Positions 15,075 to 23,036 of a DNA stretch of 64,000 nucleotides are shown here, in pieces. Within the stretch, counting starts at the first letter, position 1, and each line of letters opens with the position of its first letter. The notes beneath the pieces were generated by a model. It was not told the DNA's origin. It saw only the letters and a list, made by a program, of their open reading frames with translations, and made no database searches. Source of the stretch: Hyphomonadaceae bacterium BRH_c29 (GTDB lineage Bacteria > Pseudomonadota > Alphaproteobacteria > Caulobacterales > Hyphomonadaceae); the NCBI GenBank assembly GCA_000961695.1, contig LADW01000031.1:88378-152377 (forward strand). Direction: 5' to 3'. A program made the position numbers and the translations under genes.

Positions 15075-15716
15075 ATGCGCTGGCTTCGCAGATTCGTGTT
15101 CTGGCTGGTCCTTGTCGACCTGGTTGTCACCGCCCTTTTCTGGGGCGGCACGCGGTTTGTGGACCAATCCCGCAGTCTCAGCGGCGGCACGGGCGTCGTC
15201 TTCTACACTGACAATAACAAGGATGCTGCCGCGCGGATTGCGAAGGCGGTGAACCTGTTGAAAGCCGGAAAACTGGACAGGCTCTACATTGTCGGCGGAC
15301 ACCGCCCGCAGGAGGGCTGGCTGGGCAGCCAGGAAATGGCGCTGATCGCTGCGCGAGGCTCCGGCCTTGGCGGGCGGATCTCTGCCGATGTTGAAAGCCG
15401 CGACACGATTTCCGGCATCAAGAACCTTGCTCGCGATGCGAAAACCCGCGCGCCGGGAGAACTCGTGTTCGTCTCTAATTGCATGCAATTGCTACGGGCC
15501 GAGGCCATTTACAAGGCTCAGCCAGACCACCAGCCGAGTGTGCAGGGTGTCTGCCCGCCGGGTGACCTGAACCCGATCGATGTGTGGCGCCGCGCCCACT
15601 ACGAGGCAGGCGCCTGGATTCTGTATGCGCTGCCCGAAAGCTGGCAGGATGCCATCCTCGACCGGTTGCGCGGGTCCGACGACACCGCAGAACAAAGCCC
15701 GGCGAACGAGTCCTAG
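15075..15716 (+). CDS. YdcF-like DUF218 membrane-anchored protein
   Basis: A 213-residue protein with an N-terminal membrane anchor (FVFWLVLVDLVVTALFWGG). After it comes a DUF218-type fold: TGVVFYTDNNKDAAARIAKAVNLLKAGKLDRLYIVGG, then ADVESRDTISGIKNLARDAK, then ELVFVSNCMQLLRAEAI. The family includes SanA, ElyC and YdcF, linked to envelope integrity. ATG 15075 lies 8 nt after the NUDIX stop, so the two are likely one operon. The periplasmic or cytoplasmic side of the domain is not certain; SanA-like proteins face the periplasm. Confidence 0.75.
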   Translation: MRWLRRFVFWLVLVDLVVTALFWGGTRFVDQSRSLSGGTGVVFYTDNNKDAAARIAKAVNLLKAGKLDRLYIVGGHRPQEGWLGSQEMALIAARGSGLGGRISADVESRDTISGIKNLARDAKTRAPGELVFVSNCMQLLRAEAIYKAQPDHQPSVQGVCPPGDLNPIDVWRRAHYEAGAWILYALPESWQDAILDRLRGSDDTAEQSPANES

Positions 15717-15762
15717 AAGCGGGCTCGCAGCACATTTTTTCCACGCCCTGATGAAAATAAAT

Positions 15763-15807
15763 GAAACGGACTGTTTCGTAGCGGGCATAAATATTGCAAA
15801 TTTTGCA
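15763..15807. promoter_or_regulatory. two palindromes upstream of pckA
   Basis: GAAAC-N5-GTTTC (15763-15777) and TGCAAA-T-TTTGCA (15795-15807) lie 72-116 nt before the pckA start in an AT-rich stretch. The second resembles the TTTGCAAA half-sites bound by RamB/ScfR-type acyl-CoA-responsive regulators, which would fit a gluconeogenic gene. Assignment is inference. Confidence 0.45.
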
Positions 15808-15878
15808 CATGTAAGCCAAACGGGCGCACAAAGTTGCGCTGGGGGACACAGCAAATCATGGCAGGAACAGAGGCTATT

Positions 15879-17471
15879 ATGAGCGACAACGTAGCAATCC
15901 TTGGAGAACTGGGGATCACGCCCAAATCCGTGCGCAAGAACTGGAACGAGGCGCTTCTTTATGAAACGTCCATTGCAGCGGGCGAAGCACGGGTCGCCGA
16001 AGGTGGCCCCCTCGTGGTCGAGACCGGACAGCACACTGGCCGCTCTGCCAAGGACAAGTTCACGGTTCGCGATGAAACCACCGAGAATACGGTCTGGTGG
16101 GACAATAACGCCTCCATGACGCCGGCTCATTTCGATACGCTGCTGGAGGACTTTGCGACCCACCTCGCCAGCCAGGACGTGTTCTCTCAGGACCTGTTCG
16201 GCGGCGCGGATCCGGCCCACCGTCTGCCAGTGACGGTGATCACAGAGTACGCCTGGCACTCACTTTTCATCCGTCATCTGCTGCGCATACCGACCGCATC
16301 TGAGTACGAGACTTTCGACTCGCAGTTCACGATCATCAACTGCCCGAGCTTCCGTGCCGACCCGGCCCGCCATGGCACGCGTTCCGAGACGGTCATCGCC
16401 GTGAACTTCGCCAAGCGCATGGTTCTGATCGGCGGCACGTCCTATGCCGGCGAGACCAAGAAATCGGTCTTCACCGCGCTCAACTATTACCTGCCGCCCA
16501 AGGGCGTCATGCCGATGCACTGCTCGGTCAACACCTCCCCGGCTGACGATGCCGCGATCTTCTTCGGCCTGTCCGGCACCGGCAAGACGACCCTGTCGGC
16601 CGATGCCAGCCGCATCCTGATCGGTGACGACGAGCATGGCTGGTCCGAGAACGGCCTCTTCAACTTCGAAGGCGGTTGCTACGCCAAGATGATCAAGCTT
16701 TCGGCCGAAGCCGAGCCGGAAATCTATGCAACGACAAAGCAATGGGGCACGGTCCTCGAAAACGTCGTGATGGATCCGGACACCCGCATCCTCGATCTCG
16801 ACGATGCGACGCTGGCGGAAAACTCCCGCGGCGCTTACCCGATTTCGGCCATCCCGAACGCGTCCCTGTCGGGCCGTTGCGGCCAGCCGAAGAACCTCAT
16901 CATGCTGACGGCGGATGCCTTCGGCGTCATGCCGCCGATTGCCAAGCTGACCCCGGCGCAGGCGATGTACCACTTCCTGTCAGGCTATACCGCAAAGGTC
17001 GCGGGCACGGAGAAAGGCGTCACCGAGCCGACGGCAACCTTCTCGACCTGCTTCGGCGGTCCGTTCATGCCGCGCCACCCGTCCGAATATGGCAACCTGC
17101 TGCGTGAGCTGATCGGCAAGTACAACGTCAATTGCTGGCTGGTCTCCACCGGCTGGACCGGCGGCCCGTATGGCACCGGCCACCGCATGCCGATCAAGGC
17201 GACCCGCGCCCTACTCAATGCCGCCCTCGACGGGTCGCTGAACAAGGTCGCGTTCCGCAAGGACGAAACCTTCGGCTTCCTCGTGCCGGAAGAGCTGCCG
17301 GGCGTCGACGCGAAGATCCTCAACCCACGCTCGACCTGGGCTGACGGCGCCGCCTATGACGCCCAGGCCGCGAAACTGGCCGACATGTTCGTCGCCAACT
17401 TCGCCAAGTTCGAAGCCTATGTGGACGACGCCGTGAAGGCCGCTGCGCCGAAGGCGACAACGCCGGCCTGA
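15879..17471 (+). CDS. pckA: phosphoenolpyruvate carboxykinase (ATP)
   Basis: A 530-residue protein, the usual length. It converts oxaloacetate and ATP to phosphoenolpyruvate, CO2 and ADP, the first step of gluconeogenesis. Signatures: TGRSAKDKF (substrate), MHCSVN (His ligand), the kinase-1a P-loop [12 protein letters not shown], the metal-binding IGDDEHGWS, the ENVVMDP motif, and the adenine-binding region around GGPYGTG. ATG 15879 has AGAGG 6 nt upstream; an in-frame ATG at 15858 would add seven residues. A strong terminator follows. Two palindromes upstream are candidates for carbon-source control. Confidence 0.96.
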   Translation: MSDNVAILGELGITPKSVRKNWNEALLYETSIAAGEARVAEGGPLVVETGQHTGRSAKDKFTVRDETTENTVWWDNNASMTPAHFDTLLEDFATHLASQDVFSQDLFGGADPAHRLPVTVITEYAWHSLFIRHLLRIPTASEYETFDSQFTIINCPSFRADPARHGTRSETVIAVNFAKRMVLIGGTSYAGETKKSVFTALNYYLPPKGVMPMHCSVNTSPADDAAIFFGLSGTGKTTLSADASRILIGDDEHGWSENGLFNFEGGCYAKMIKLSAEAEPEIYATTKQWGTVLENVVMDPDTRILDLDDATLAENSRGAYPISAIPNASLSGRCGQPKNLIMLTADAFGVMPPIAKLTPAQAMYHFLSGYTAKVAGTEKGVTEPTATFSTCFGGPFMPRHPSEYGNLLRELIGKYNVNCWLVSTGWTGGPYGTGHRMPIKATRALLNAALDGSLNKVAFRKDETFGFLVPEELPGVDAKILNPRSTWADGAAYDAQAAKLADMFVANFAKFEAYVDDAVKAAAPKATTPA

Positions 17472-17496
17472 TTGCAGTCCGAAATCCAGCCAAAAG

Positions 17497-17527
17497 AGCG
17501 CCGTCTGCCCTGCAGGCGGCGCTTTTT
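17497..17527 (+). terminator. rho-independent terminator after pckA
   Basis: A 12-bp stem (17497-17508 with 17512-17523, one G-T pair) with a CCT loop is followed by five T. It lies 26 nt after the pckA stop codon. Confidence 0.85.
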
Positions 17528-17683
17528 CGCATTCCTGTCCCACTCTGGAACGCCACGGCCCCGTGATTGGGGTAAAAATTACCGTGATTTCCTTCCGTTT
17601 ACGCTAAGGGAAGGCTGGCCTTCCCCGCTTCTGCCGTCTAGTTTGCACCGCAACAAATCACTGCACTTATTGGAGGGAAATCC

Positions 17684-18892
17684 ATGCGTGAAGCCGTAAT
17701 CGTCTCCTACGCCCGTACGGGCATGGCCAAAGCCAACCGCGGGAGTCTGAACGACACCCACGGCATCACCATGGCTGGCCACGCCATCAAGAGCGCCATC
17801 GACCGCGCCGGCATCGAAGCAGGCCTGATCGAGGACGTGTTCCTCGGCACCGCCCAGCCCGAAGGCGCCACCGGCCACAACGTCGCCCGTAACGCCGCCC
17901 TCTGGGCCGGCTGCCCGTCGACCACGTCGGGTGCCACGGTCAACCGTTTCTGCTCGTCCGGTCTGCAGGCCATCGCCATGGCGGCCCATTCGGTCATCAA
18001 CGAAGGCGCTCCAGCAGCCATCGGTGGCGGCGTCGAGTCACTCTCTCTCGTTTCCCGCTCGGGCCACATGAACACCTTCCGCTACACGGAAGAGGAACTC
18101 ATGAAAAAATGGCCGGCGATCTGGATGACCATGATCGAGACCGCCGAAATCGTCGCCGAGCGCTATGGCGTCAGCCGCGAAGATCAGGACCGCTACTCTG
18201 CTGAATCCCAGAAGCGCACCGCCGCTTTCCAGGCTTCCGGCAAGATGGCTGAAGAGATCGTGCCGCTGAACACGCGCATGAAACTGTTCAACAAGGAAAC
18301 CGGCGAAGAGTCCTACCAGGACGTCGTCTGCGACAAGGACGAGTGCAACCGTCCCGGCACGACCTATGAAACCCTCGCTGGTCTGAAGCCGGTCTTCTCG
18401 GGCGGCATGGTCGTCAAGGAAGGCAAGTACGTCACCGCTGGTAACGCATCGCAACTGTCCGATGGCTCGGCTGCCGTGGTCGTCATGGAAGCTGCTGAAG
18501 CTGCCAAGCGTGGCCTGACGCCGATGGGCCGTTTCGTCGGCTTCAACGTCGCCGGTTGCGACCCGGACGAAATGGGCATCGGCCCGGTCTTCGCTGTGCC
18601 GCGCCTGCTTGAGCGCCATGGCCTGAAAGTCGACGACATCGACCTCTGGGAACTCAACGAAGCCTTCGCTTCGCAGTGCCTCTACAGCCGCGACCGTCTC
18701 GGCATCGACCCTGAGAAATACAACGTCAATGGCGGCTCGATCTCCATCGGCCACCCGTTCGGCATGACCGGCGCACGCTGCACCGGCTCCATCCTGATGG
18801 AAGGCAAACGCCGCGGCGCCAAATGGGGTGTTGTCACCATGTGTATCGGTGGCGGCATGGGCGGCGCAGGCCTGTTCGAAATCTACAGCTAA
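17684..18892 (+). CDS. thiolase / acetyl-CoA C-acyltransferase
   Basis: A 402-residue thiolase that condenses two acyl-CoA molecules or splits 3-ketoacyl-CoA. Cys90 in VNRFCSSGLQ is the acylated nucleophile; NEAFASQ, GHPFGMTGARC (catalytic His) and CIGGGMGGAG (second Cys) complete the active site. The insert RMKLFNKETGEESYQDVVCDKDECNR is typical of the FadA/PcaF-like branch found in fatty acid oxidation. ATG 17684 is preceded by TTGGAGGGAAATCC. It stands alone between two terminators, without a fadB partner here, so it is expressed as a single gene. Confidence 0.93.
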   Translation: MREAVIVSYARTGMAKANRGSLNDTHGITMAGHAIKSAIDRAGIEAGLIEDVFLGTAQPEGATGHNVARNAALWAGCPSTTSGATVNRFCSSGLQAIAMAAHSVINEGAPAAIGGGVESLSLVSRSGHMNTFRYTEEELMKKWPAIWMTMIETAEIVAERYGVSREDQDRYSAESQKRTAAFQASGKMAEEIVPLNTRMKLFNKETGEESYQDVVCDKDECNRPGTTYETLAGLKPVFSGGMVVKEGKYVTAGNASQLSDGSAAVVVMEAAEAAKRGLTPMGRFVGFNVAGCDPDEMGIGPVFAVPRLLERHGLKVDDIDLWELNEAFASQCLYSRDRLGIDPEKYNVNGGSISIGHPFGMTGARCTGSILMEGKRRGAKWGVVTMCIGGGMGGAGLFEIYS

Positions 18893-18914
18893 GCCAGACT
18901 GGTTGCTGAATCAG

Positions 18915-18944
18915 AAAAGCCCCGGCAGAGATGCCGGGGCTTTT
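18915..18944. terminator. strong bidirectional terminator
   Basis: AAAAGCCCCGGCA (18915-18927) and TGCCGGGGCTTTT (18932-18944) form a 13-bp stem with a GAGA loop and a seven-T run on the plus strand. The AAAA at the left arm gives a T-tract on the minus strand too, so it can stop both the thiolase gene and the convergent acyltransferase gene. Confidence 0.9.
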
Positions 18945-18965
18945 TTTGTCGAAAGCCTGACAGGC

Positions 18966-20129
18966 TCAGAGCGACGAAACTGTCGCCCCACCAGCCAGGG
19001 CCGCGCCCACTTCGGATTCGTCCAACATGGCTGCCGTTGCGCCGCTGGCCACAGTCGACTTGCGAGGAGCGGGAGTTTTGGCGGGCTCGCGCTTCACCAG
19101 GGTCGCCATCAACCAGCGGCGAACCGGGCGATCATAAAAACGGTCGAGGAATGCCGCCAGGAGGGCAGAGCCCACAGCCACCATCAGGACGGGCACCCAG
19201 TTGGGCAGGTCTTCCAGATGGAACTTCTGAAGGAGCAGTTCGATAATGTGCCAGACCGGCAGGTGCACCAGATAGATGCCATAGGACAGCATGCCGATCA
19301 TGGCGCAGGTGCGCGCGGCAACTCCGGAGATCGGCGCGGTCGCGAAACACACCACCATCAGAGGCATCAGCACGGTCGTGCCAAAGGCGTCATAGGCATG
19401 GCTATCCGACACGGAAATGGCGGCGACATAGACCGCGACGCCGAGCCAGGCTGGCAGCTGGAGCAGCTTGCCTGCCTTGTAGAGGCGGTGCAGCAGAACG
19501 CCGCCGAAGAAGCCATAGGTGACCAGGTAAAGGCCGTACCAGAACCCGGCCCATTCCCATGAGCGGTCCGGCAGGAATGTCGTGGTCACGACGCCGATAA
19601 AGGAGAGCGCCACAATCGCGACCAGCCGCAGGTTGGTCAGGTACCGCGCCGCGAAAGCGTAAACGGTGCAAGCCATCACTTCGAAAACCAGCGACCAGGC
19701 AGGCGGGTTCAGGGGGTAAAGCGCAGGGTCGTAGAAAGGCGGCGCAGGCAGCATGAACGCATTGAACGCCGCCGTGAGGCCAATGTCAGTCGCAGAATGT
19801 CCCTGCCACCAGCCCTTGTAGATGTAGAGCACAGTCACCGTCAGTCCGAGCAGGAAGCCTGCAAGGTAAAGCGGATAAAGCCGGATCAGGCGGATCTTTG
19901 TCATGCGCCATGGCGAGAAGCCATTGGCCAGCCGGTCCCCATAGGCGTGGGACATCACGAAGCCACTTAGTAAGAAAAAGAAACACATGCCGATGTGCCG
20001 GCTTGGGATCATGCCGCCGATGAGTTCTGCCGGCATGTGCTCGCAGATCACTGTAAACGCGGCGATTCCCCGCAATCCATCCAGAAAGAGGAACCGGCTT
20101 TGCGCCTGCGGCTGTAGTGAAATGGACAT
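18966..20129 (-). CDS. acyltransferase 3 family membrane protein (OafA/YrhL-like)
   Basis: A 387-residue polytopic protein with about ten membrane segments. The start RFLFLDGLRGIAAFTVICEH contains the R-x10-H motif thought to be catalytic in acyltransferase 3 enzymes; RHIGMCFFFLLSGFVMSHAYGDR and RLIRLYPLYLAGFLLGL are further family signatures. Such proteins move acetyl or other acyl groups onto surface polysaccharides, glycans or sterol- and sugar-like acceptors across the inner membrane. A cytoplasmic tail of about 40 residues (TLVKREPAKTPAPRKS and on) follows the last segment. No polysaccharide genes are adjacent. Confidence 0.9.
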   Translation of the reverse strand: MSISLQPQAQSRFLFLDGLRGIAAFTVICEHMPAELIGGMIPSRHIGMCFFFLLSGFVMSHAYGDRLANGFSPWRMTKIRLIRLYPLYLAGFLLGLTVTVLYIYKGWWQGHSATDIGLTAAFNAFMLPAPPFYDPALYPLNPPAWSLVFEVMACTVYAFAARYLTNLRLVAIVALSFIGVVTTTFLPDRSWEWAGFWYGLYLVTYGFFGGVLLHRLYKAGKLLQLPAWLGVAVYVAAISVSDSHAYDAFGTTVLMPLMVVCFATAPISGVAARTCAMIGMLSYGIYLVHLPVWHIIELLLQKFHLEDLPNWVPVLMVAVGSALLAAFLDRFYDRPVRRWLMATLVKREPAKTPAPRKSTVASGATAAMLDESEVGAALAGGATVSSL

Positions 20130-20299
20130 TTTCTACCTCGTGCTGACGCCTGCACCCGCACGTTTCATGCCAAACGGCCCAGCCTTCTGCCCGGCATCCT
20201 CCAATACCCATTGCTGTTAGTACCGCTCACCGGTCACCTTACTTCCGGCATGGCGGGATTGCTGATAGGCAAGGCTGAAAGCTGAGAGGAGCTTCCCGA

Positions 20300-21019
20300 A
20301 TGATCCGTTCCCTTGTCGCCACTGGCGCTCTGATCACGCTCGCATGCGCCTGCAGCCCTGCCCCGGCCCAGTCAGACGCACCGGCCGCACCCGCGAGCGA
20401 GCCTGCCGCGCAGACGGAAGATGTGGCCGAGGCTGCCCCGCTGCCGGAAGACGCGACCGGTTTCATCACCGCCAATCCCCCACCCCTCGCGGACGGCGCG
20501 GAAATCCGCCGCGACGATTATGGGCGCCCGTTCGAATATGCCCTGCTGGGACAGAAGCTGCCGCACCTGACGGGCACGATGATGGACGGCACAGCGTTCG
20601 ATTCCGACAGCCTGGACAAATGGACCGTGATTGACGTGTGGGGCATCTGGTGCGGCGACTGCATGCGCGATGCGCCCTATGTCGCCGCGCTGTCCACGGC
20701 CATCGACCAGGATCCGGACCTCGATTTCCTGTCGATCCATGTCCCGGCAAGCGCCGCCCGCGTCTCGGCGGAGGAAATGTTCGGAAAATATGGCTCGCTG
20801 GACGCCTATTTCGCTGAAAAGGACTATTCCTATCCTGTGCTCGTGGACACGGATACGAGCCTTCGCAGCGCGCTCAAGATCGCCTGGACACCGTCCTACA
20901 TTCTCGTGTCACCGGACGGTGTGGTGAAGGGCTATCGCAGCGAGTTCGCCGCCGCCAAGGGCGAGCCGATCAAGGATTTCCTCAAGGATATCGCCCAGGT
21001 GAAGGCCGCATCGAACTAG
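20300..21019 (+). CDS. TlpA-like thioredoxin-fold lipoprotein
   Basis: A 239-residue protein. The signal ends LACAC, giving a lipoprotein Cys, followed by an Ala/Pro/Glu linker to about residue 60. The thioredoxin domain has VIDVWGIWCGDCMRDAPYV, with active-site WCGDC, the usual first beta-alpha unit of TlpA/ResA reductases, and a cis-proline region AWTPSYILVSPDG. It would reduce disulfides in periplasmic client proteins, for example in cytochrome or oxidase maturation, but no such genes are nearby. ATG 20300 follows GAGGAGCTTCCCGA. Confidence 0.87.
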   Translation: MIRSLVATGALITLACACSPAPAQSDAPAAPASEPAAQTEDVAEAAPLPEDATGFITANPPPLADGAEIRRDDYGRPFEYALLGQKLPHLTGTMMDGTAFDSDSLDKWTVIDVWGIWCGDCMRDAPYVAALSTAIDQDPDLDFLSIHVPASAARVSAEEMFGKYGSLDAYFAEKDYSYPVLVDTDTSLRSALKIAWTPSYILVSPDGVVKGYRSEFAAAKGEPIKDFLKDIAQVKAASN

Positions 21020-21236
21020 TCGATCCGGACGCCCTGAGGAAACCGGCAACGAGGCCGAAAGGCTTCCTGCTTTTCAGGGTCAACCGGCTGGCGCACGATC
21101 TCGTTTACCATACCACCTGCCAGAGAAGGCGTCAGGATCGCGCTTTCATGGCCGCAATCTACATGCAGCATTTGAACAATCCGTCGGCACGGGCTAACTG
21201 GTAAGCTTCGGACAGGGAAACGGGAGACTCCCCGGA

Positions 21237-22835
21237 ATGCTGCATCCTTCGACCAAACGCCTGATCGACAAGCTCGATGAGATGACTCGCAAGCAGCGCG
21301 TGGCATGGGAAGAGAGCGAAAACGGCGCGGTGACACACGACACCGAAGGCTATCGCGTGACGCTGACTGCGCCGCCGCACACATTGCTGCTGACTGACAC
21401 GCTGGGCCGCGAGATAGAGACCTGCACGCCGGACGACTTCTCCGGCGAAACGGACGCCTCCGGCCGGCCCTATATGGACTTCGTGGAAGACATGTACCGC
21501 GAAGCGCATCGTCATGCGCGCGGCGCGGAAAAGGCCATCTCGGCTCTGCTCAACGCTCTGGACCAGGCCGCTTCCGAAGACGCGCCTGACGAAGTGGAGA
21601 CCGCACCCGAGACATTCGAGCATGTCGAAGACGAAGGCGACGACTCCCGTCCGCTGGAAGACCACGAGATGCCCGAATATGAGGGCCAGGCAGACATGCA
21701 GGCCGCCGTCGCCGCCATGGCGGATGAAGTAAACGGACCGCCTGAAACGAACGTTGCAGCGGTCGACGTCCCCGAACCGGAGCCAGAGCCGGAACCCCAG
21801 CCCGCCTTTGAATCTGCTGCTGCGCCCGTCTTCACACCCATGCCGGAGCCTGAAGCGCCGCTTCCAGAGCCTGACGTGCAGCTTGATCCGGCCGCCGCCG
21901 CGCCGGAACCTGAAGCGCCAGCTGACCCTTATGCGCCGTTTGCAGGCTCGGAAGAATCCGCACGCGTTTATGCGACCGCCGCCGAATTTGTTGCCCCAGC
22001 AGCGCCGGAGCCGTTCGCAGAGACCTCGCCCGCCGAGGCAGAGCCTGAACCCTTCAGCAGCGAGGAGACTGTCTGGGACACGATCCGTAACGCCGGTCAC
22101 ACGGCCCCGGAAGCTGCGCCGGAACCCGAGCCCCCCGAACTGGCTGAACCAGAAGCGATAGCCCAGCCCGCCGAAGACGCGTGGCACACGCCGGAGCCCG
22201 AACCGCAACCTCCGGAAGCGCCTGCCGAACCGGCGCCCCGGCCTGCCCCCGTATTCGGCAGCGGCATGTTCTCCGGAAGCATGGGCGATCTAAGCCGCTA
22301 CCGCTCAGCGCCGCCCGCCGCGCCAGCAGAGCCTGAGCCGCAACCTGTCGCAGAACCCGCCGCATTGGCACCTGAGCCGACACCGGAACCGCCGCCTCTG
22401 CCAGACCCCGAACCTGCGCCCGAGCCGCCGCAGCACTTCAGCCTGTCGGGTATCACATCCGGCTTCGGCCTCGGTTCGACCCAGCAGCCGGCGCCCCGCA
22501 CCCAACCGGCGGAGCCTGTCCCACCTTCCACGGCGCCAACAGAGGCGCGCAAGATGATCGACGGGACGATCGATCTGCCGGATGCTCTGCCCGAATACGC
22601 GTCAGAGCCTCTGCTTGAGCCCGCCCGGGAGATGGACCTGCGCATGGAGGAAGACGAGGAGTTCGGTTTCACCGAAGCTGACCTCATGCCCGGCATTCCG
22701 GCCCAACCACTGCCCGCTGCGTCCGAATCCTATGCAAGCGAACAACCTCAAGCGGAAACGGCAGAAACCCACAAAGCTGAACCGGAAGATGATCCACCGC
22801 CAAAACCCGCGCGTCGGTTCAATCCATGGAACTGA
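21237..22835 (+). CDS. Pro/Glu-rich low-complexity protein with small N-terminal domain
   Basis: A 532-residue protein I do not recognise. Residues 1-105 look folded: MLHPSTKRLIDKLDEMTRK, then a beta strand run YRVTLTAPPHTLLLTDTLGREIETC, then a helix FVEDMYREAHRHARGAEKAI. From about residue 175 to 460 it is a PEP-rich chain (PEPEPEPEPQPAF, PEPEAPLPEPDVQ and many similar units) with islands such as DTIRNAGHTAPEA, GSGMFSGSMGDLSRYR and HFSLSGITSGFGLGS. The acidic C-terminus ends PPKPARRFNPWN. There is no signal peptide or membrane segment. Pro-rich spacers of this kind often tether cytoplasmic scaffolds. It lies upstream of the TonB receptor but a 200-nt gap separates them. Confidence 0.7.
   Translation: MLHPSTKRLIDKLDEMTRKQRVAWEESENGAVTHDTEGYRVTLTAPPHTLLLTDTLGREIETCTPDDFSGETDASGRPYMDFVEDMYREAHRHARGAEKAISALLNALDQAASEDAPDEVETAPETFEHVEDEGDDSRPLEDHEMPEYEGQADMQAAVAAMADEVNGPPETNVAAVDVPEPEPEPEPQPAFESAAAPVFTPMPEPEAPLPEPDVQLDPAAAAPEPEAPADPYAPFAGSEESARVYATAAEFVAPAAPEPFAETSPAEAEPEPFSSEETVWDTIRNAGHTAPEAAPEPEPPELAEPEAIAQPAEDAWHTPEPEPQPPEAPAEPAPRPAPVFGSGMFSGSMGDLSRYRSAPPAAPAEPEPQPVAEPAALAPEPTPEPPPLPDPEPAPEPPQHFSLSGITSGFGLGSTQQPAPRTQPAEPVPPSTAPTEARKMIDGTIDLPDALPEYASEPLLEPAREMDLRMEEDEEFGFTEADLMPGIPAQPLPAASESYASEQPQAETAETHKAEPEDDPPPKPARRFNPWN
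21760..22616 (+). repeat. degenerate PEP-coding repeat tract
   Basis: GAGCCGGAACCT-type units recur irregularly across about 860 bp and encode the Pro-Glu-Pro linker of the 532-residue protein. The unit is degenerate and shows no fixed long period. Confidence 0.7.
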
Positions 22836-22881
22836 TCTGACTTAGCAAGACTACAAGGTCTTGTCGGTTTTACTGACGACT

Positions 22882-22899
22882 TGTTGCGGCGCCGCAACA
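22882..22899. promoter_or_regulatory. 18-bp perfect palindrome upstream of TonB receptor
   Basis: TGTTGCGGC followed directly by GCCGCAACA is a perfect 18-bp palindrome with no spacer, 138-155 nt before the receptor ATG. Just upstream, CAAGAC (22846-22851) and GTCTTG (22858-22863) form a short hairpin that may end the preceding transcript. A dimeric repressor site is the likely use. Confidence 0.45.
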
Positions 22900-23036
22900 G
22901 GCAGCACCGTTTTGCTGTTCTTCAGCGCAAAGAGCGGCGTTCAGTGTTCCGCATCCGGATGCTTGTGTGCGAAGGAGCCTGCACTCCGCCGGTTCCCTTG
23001 CGGACGAAACCAGCAACAGTTCAGGGTAATCAGCTC

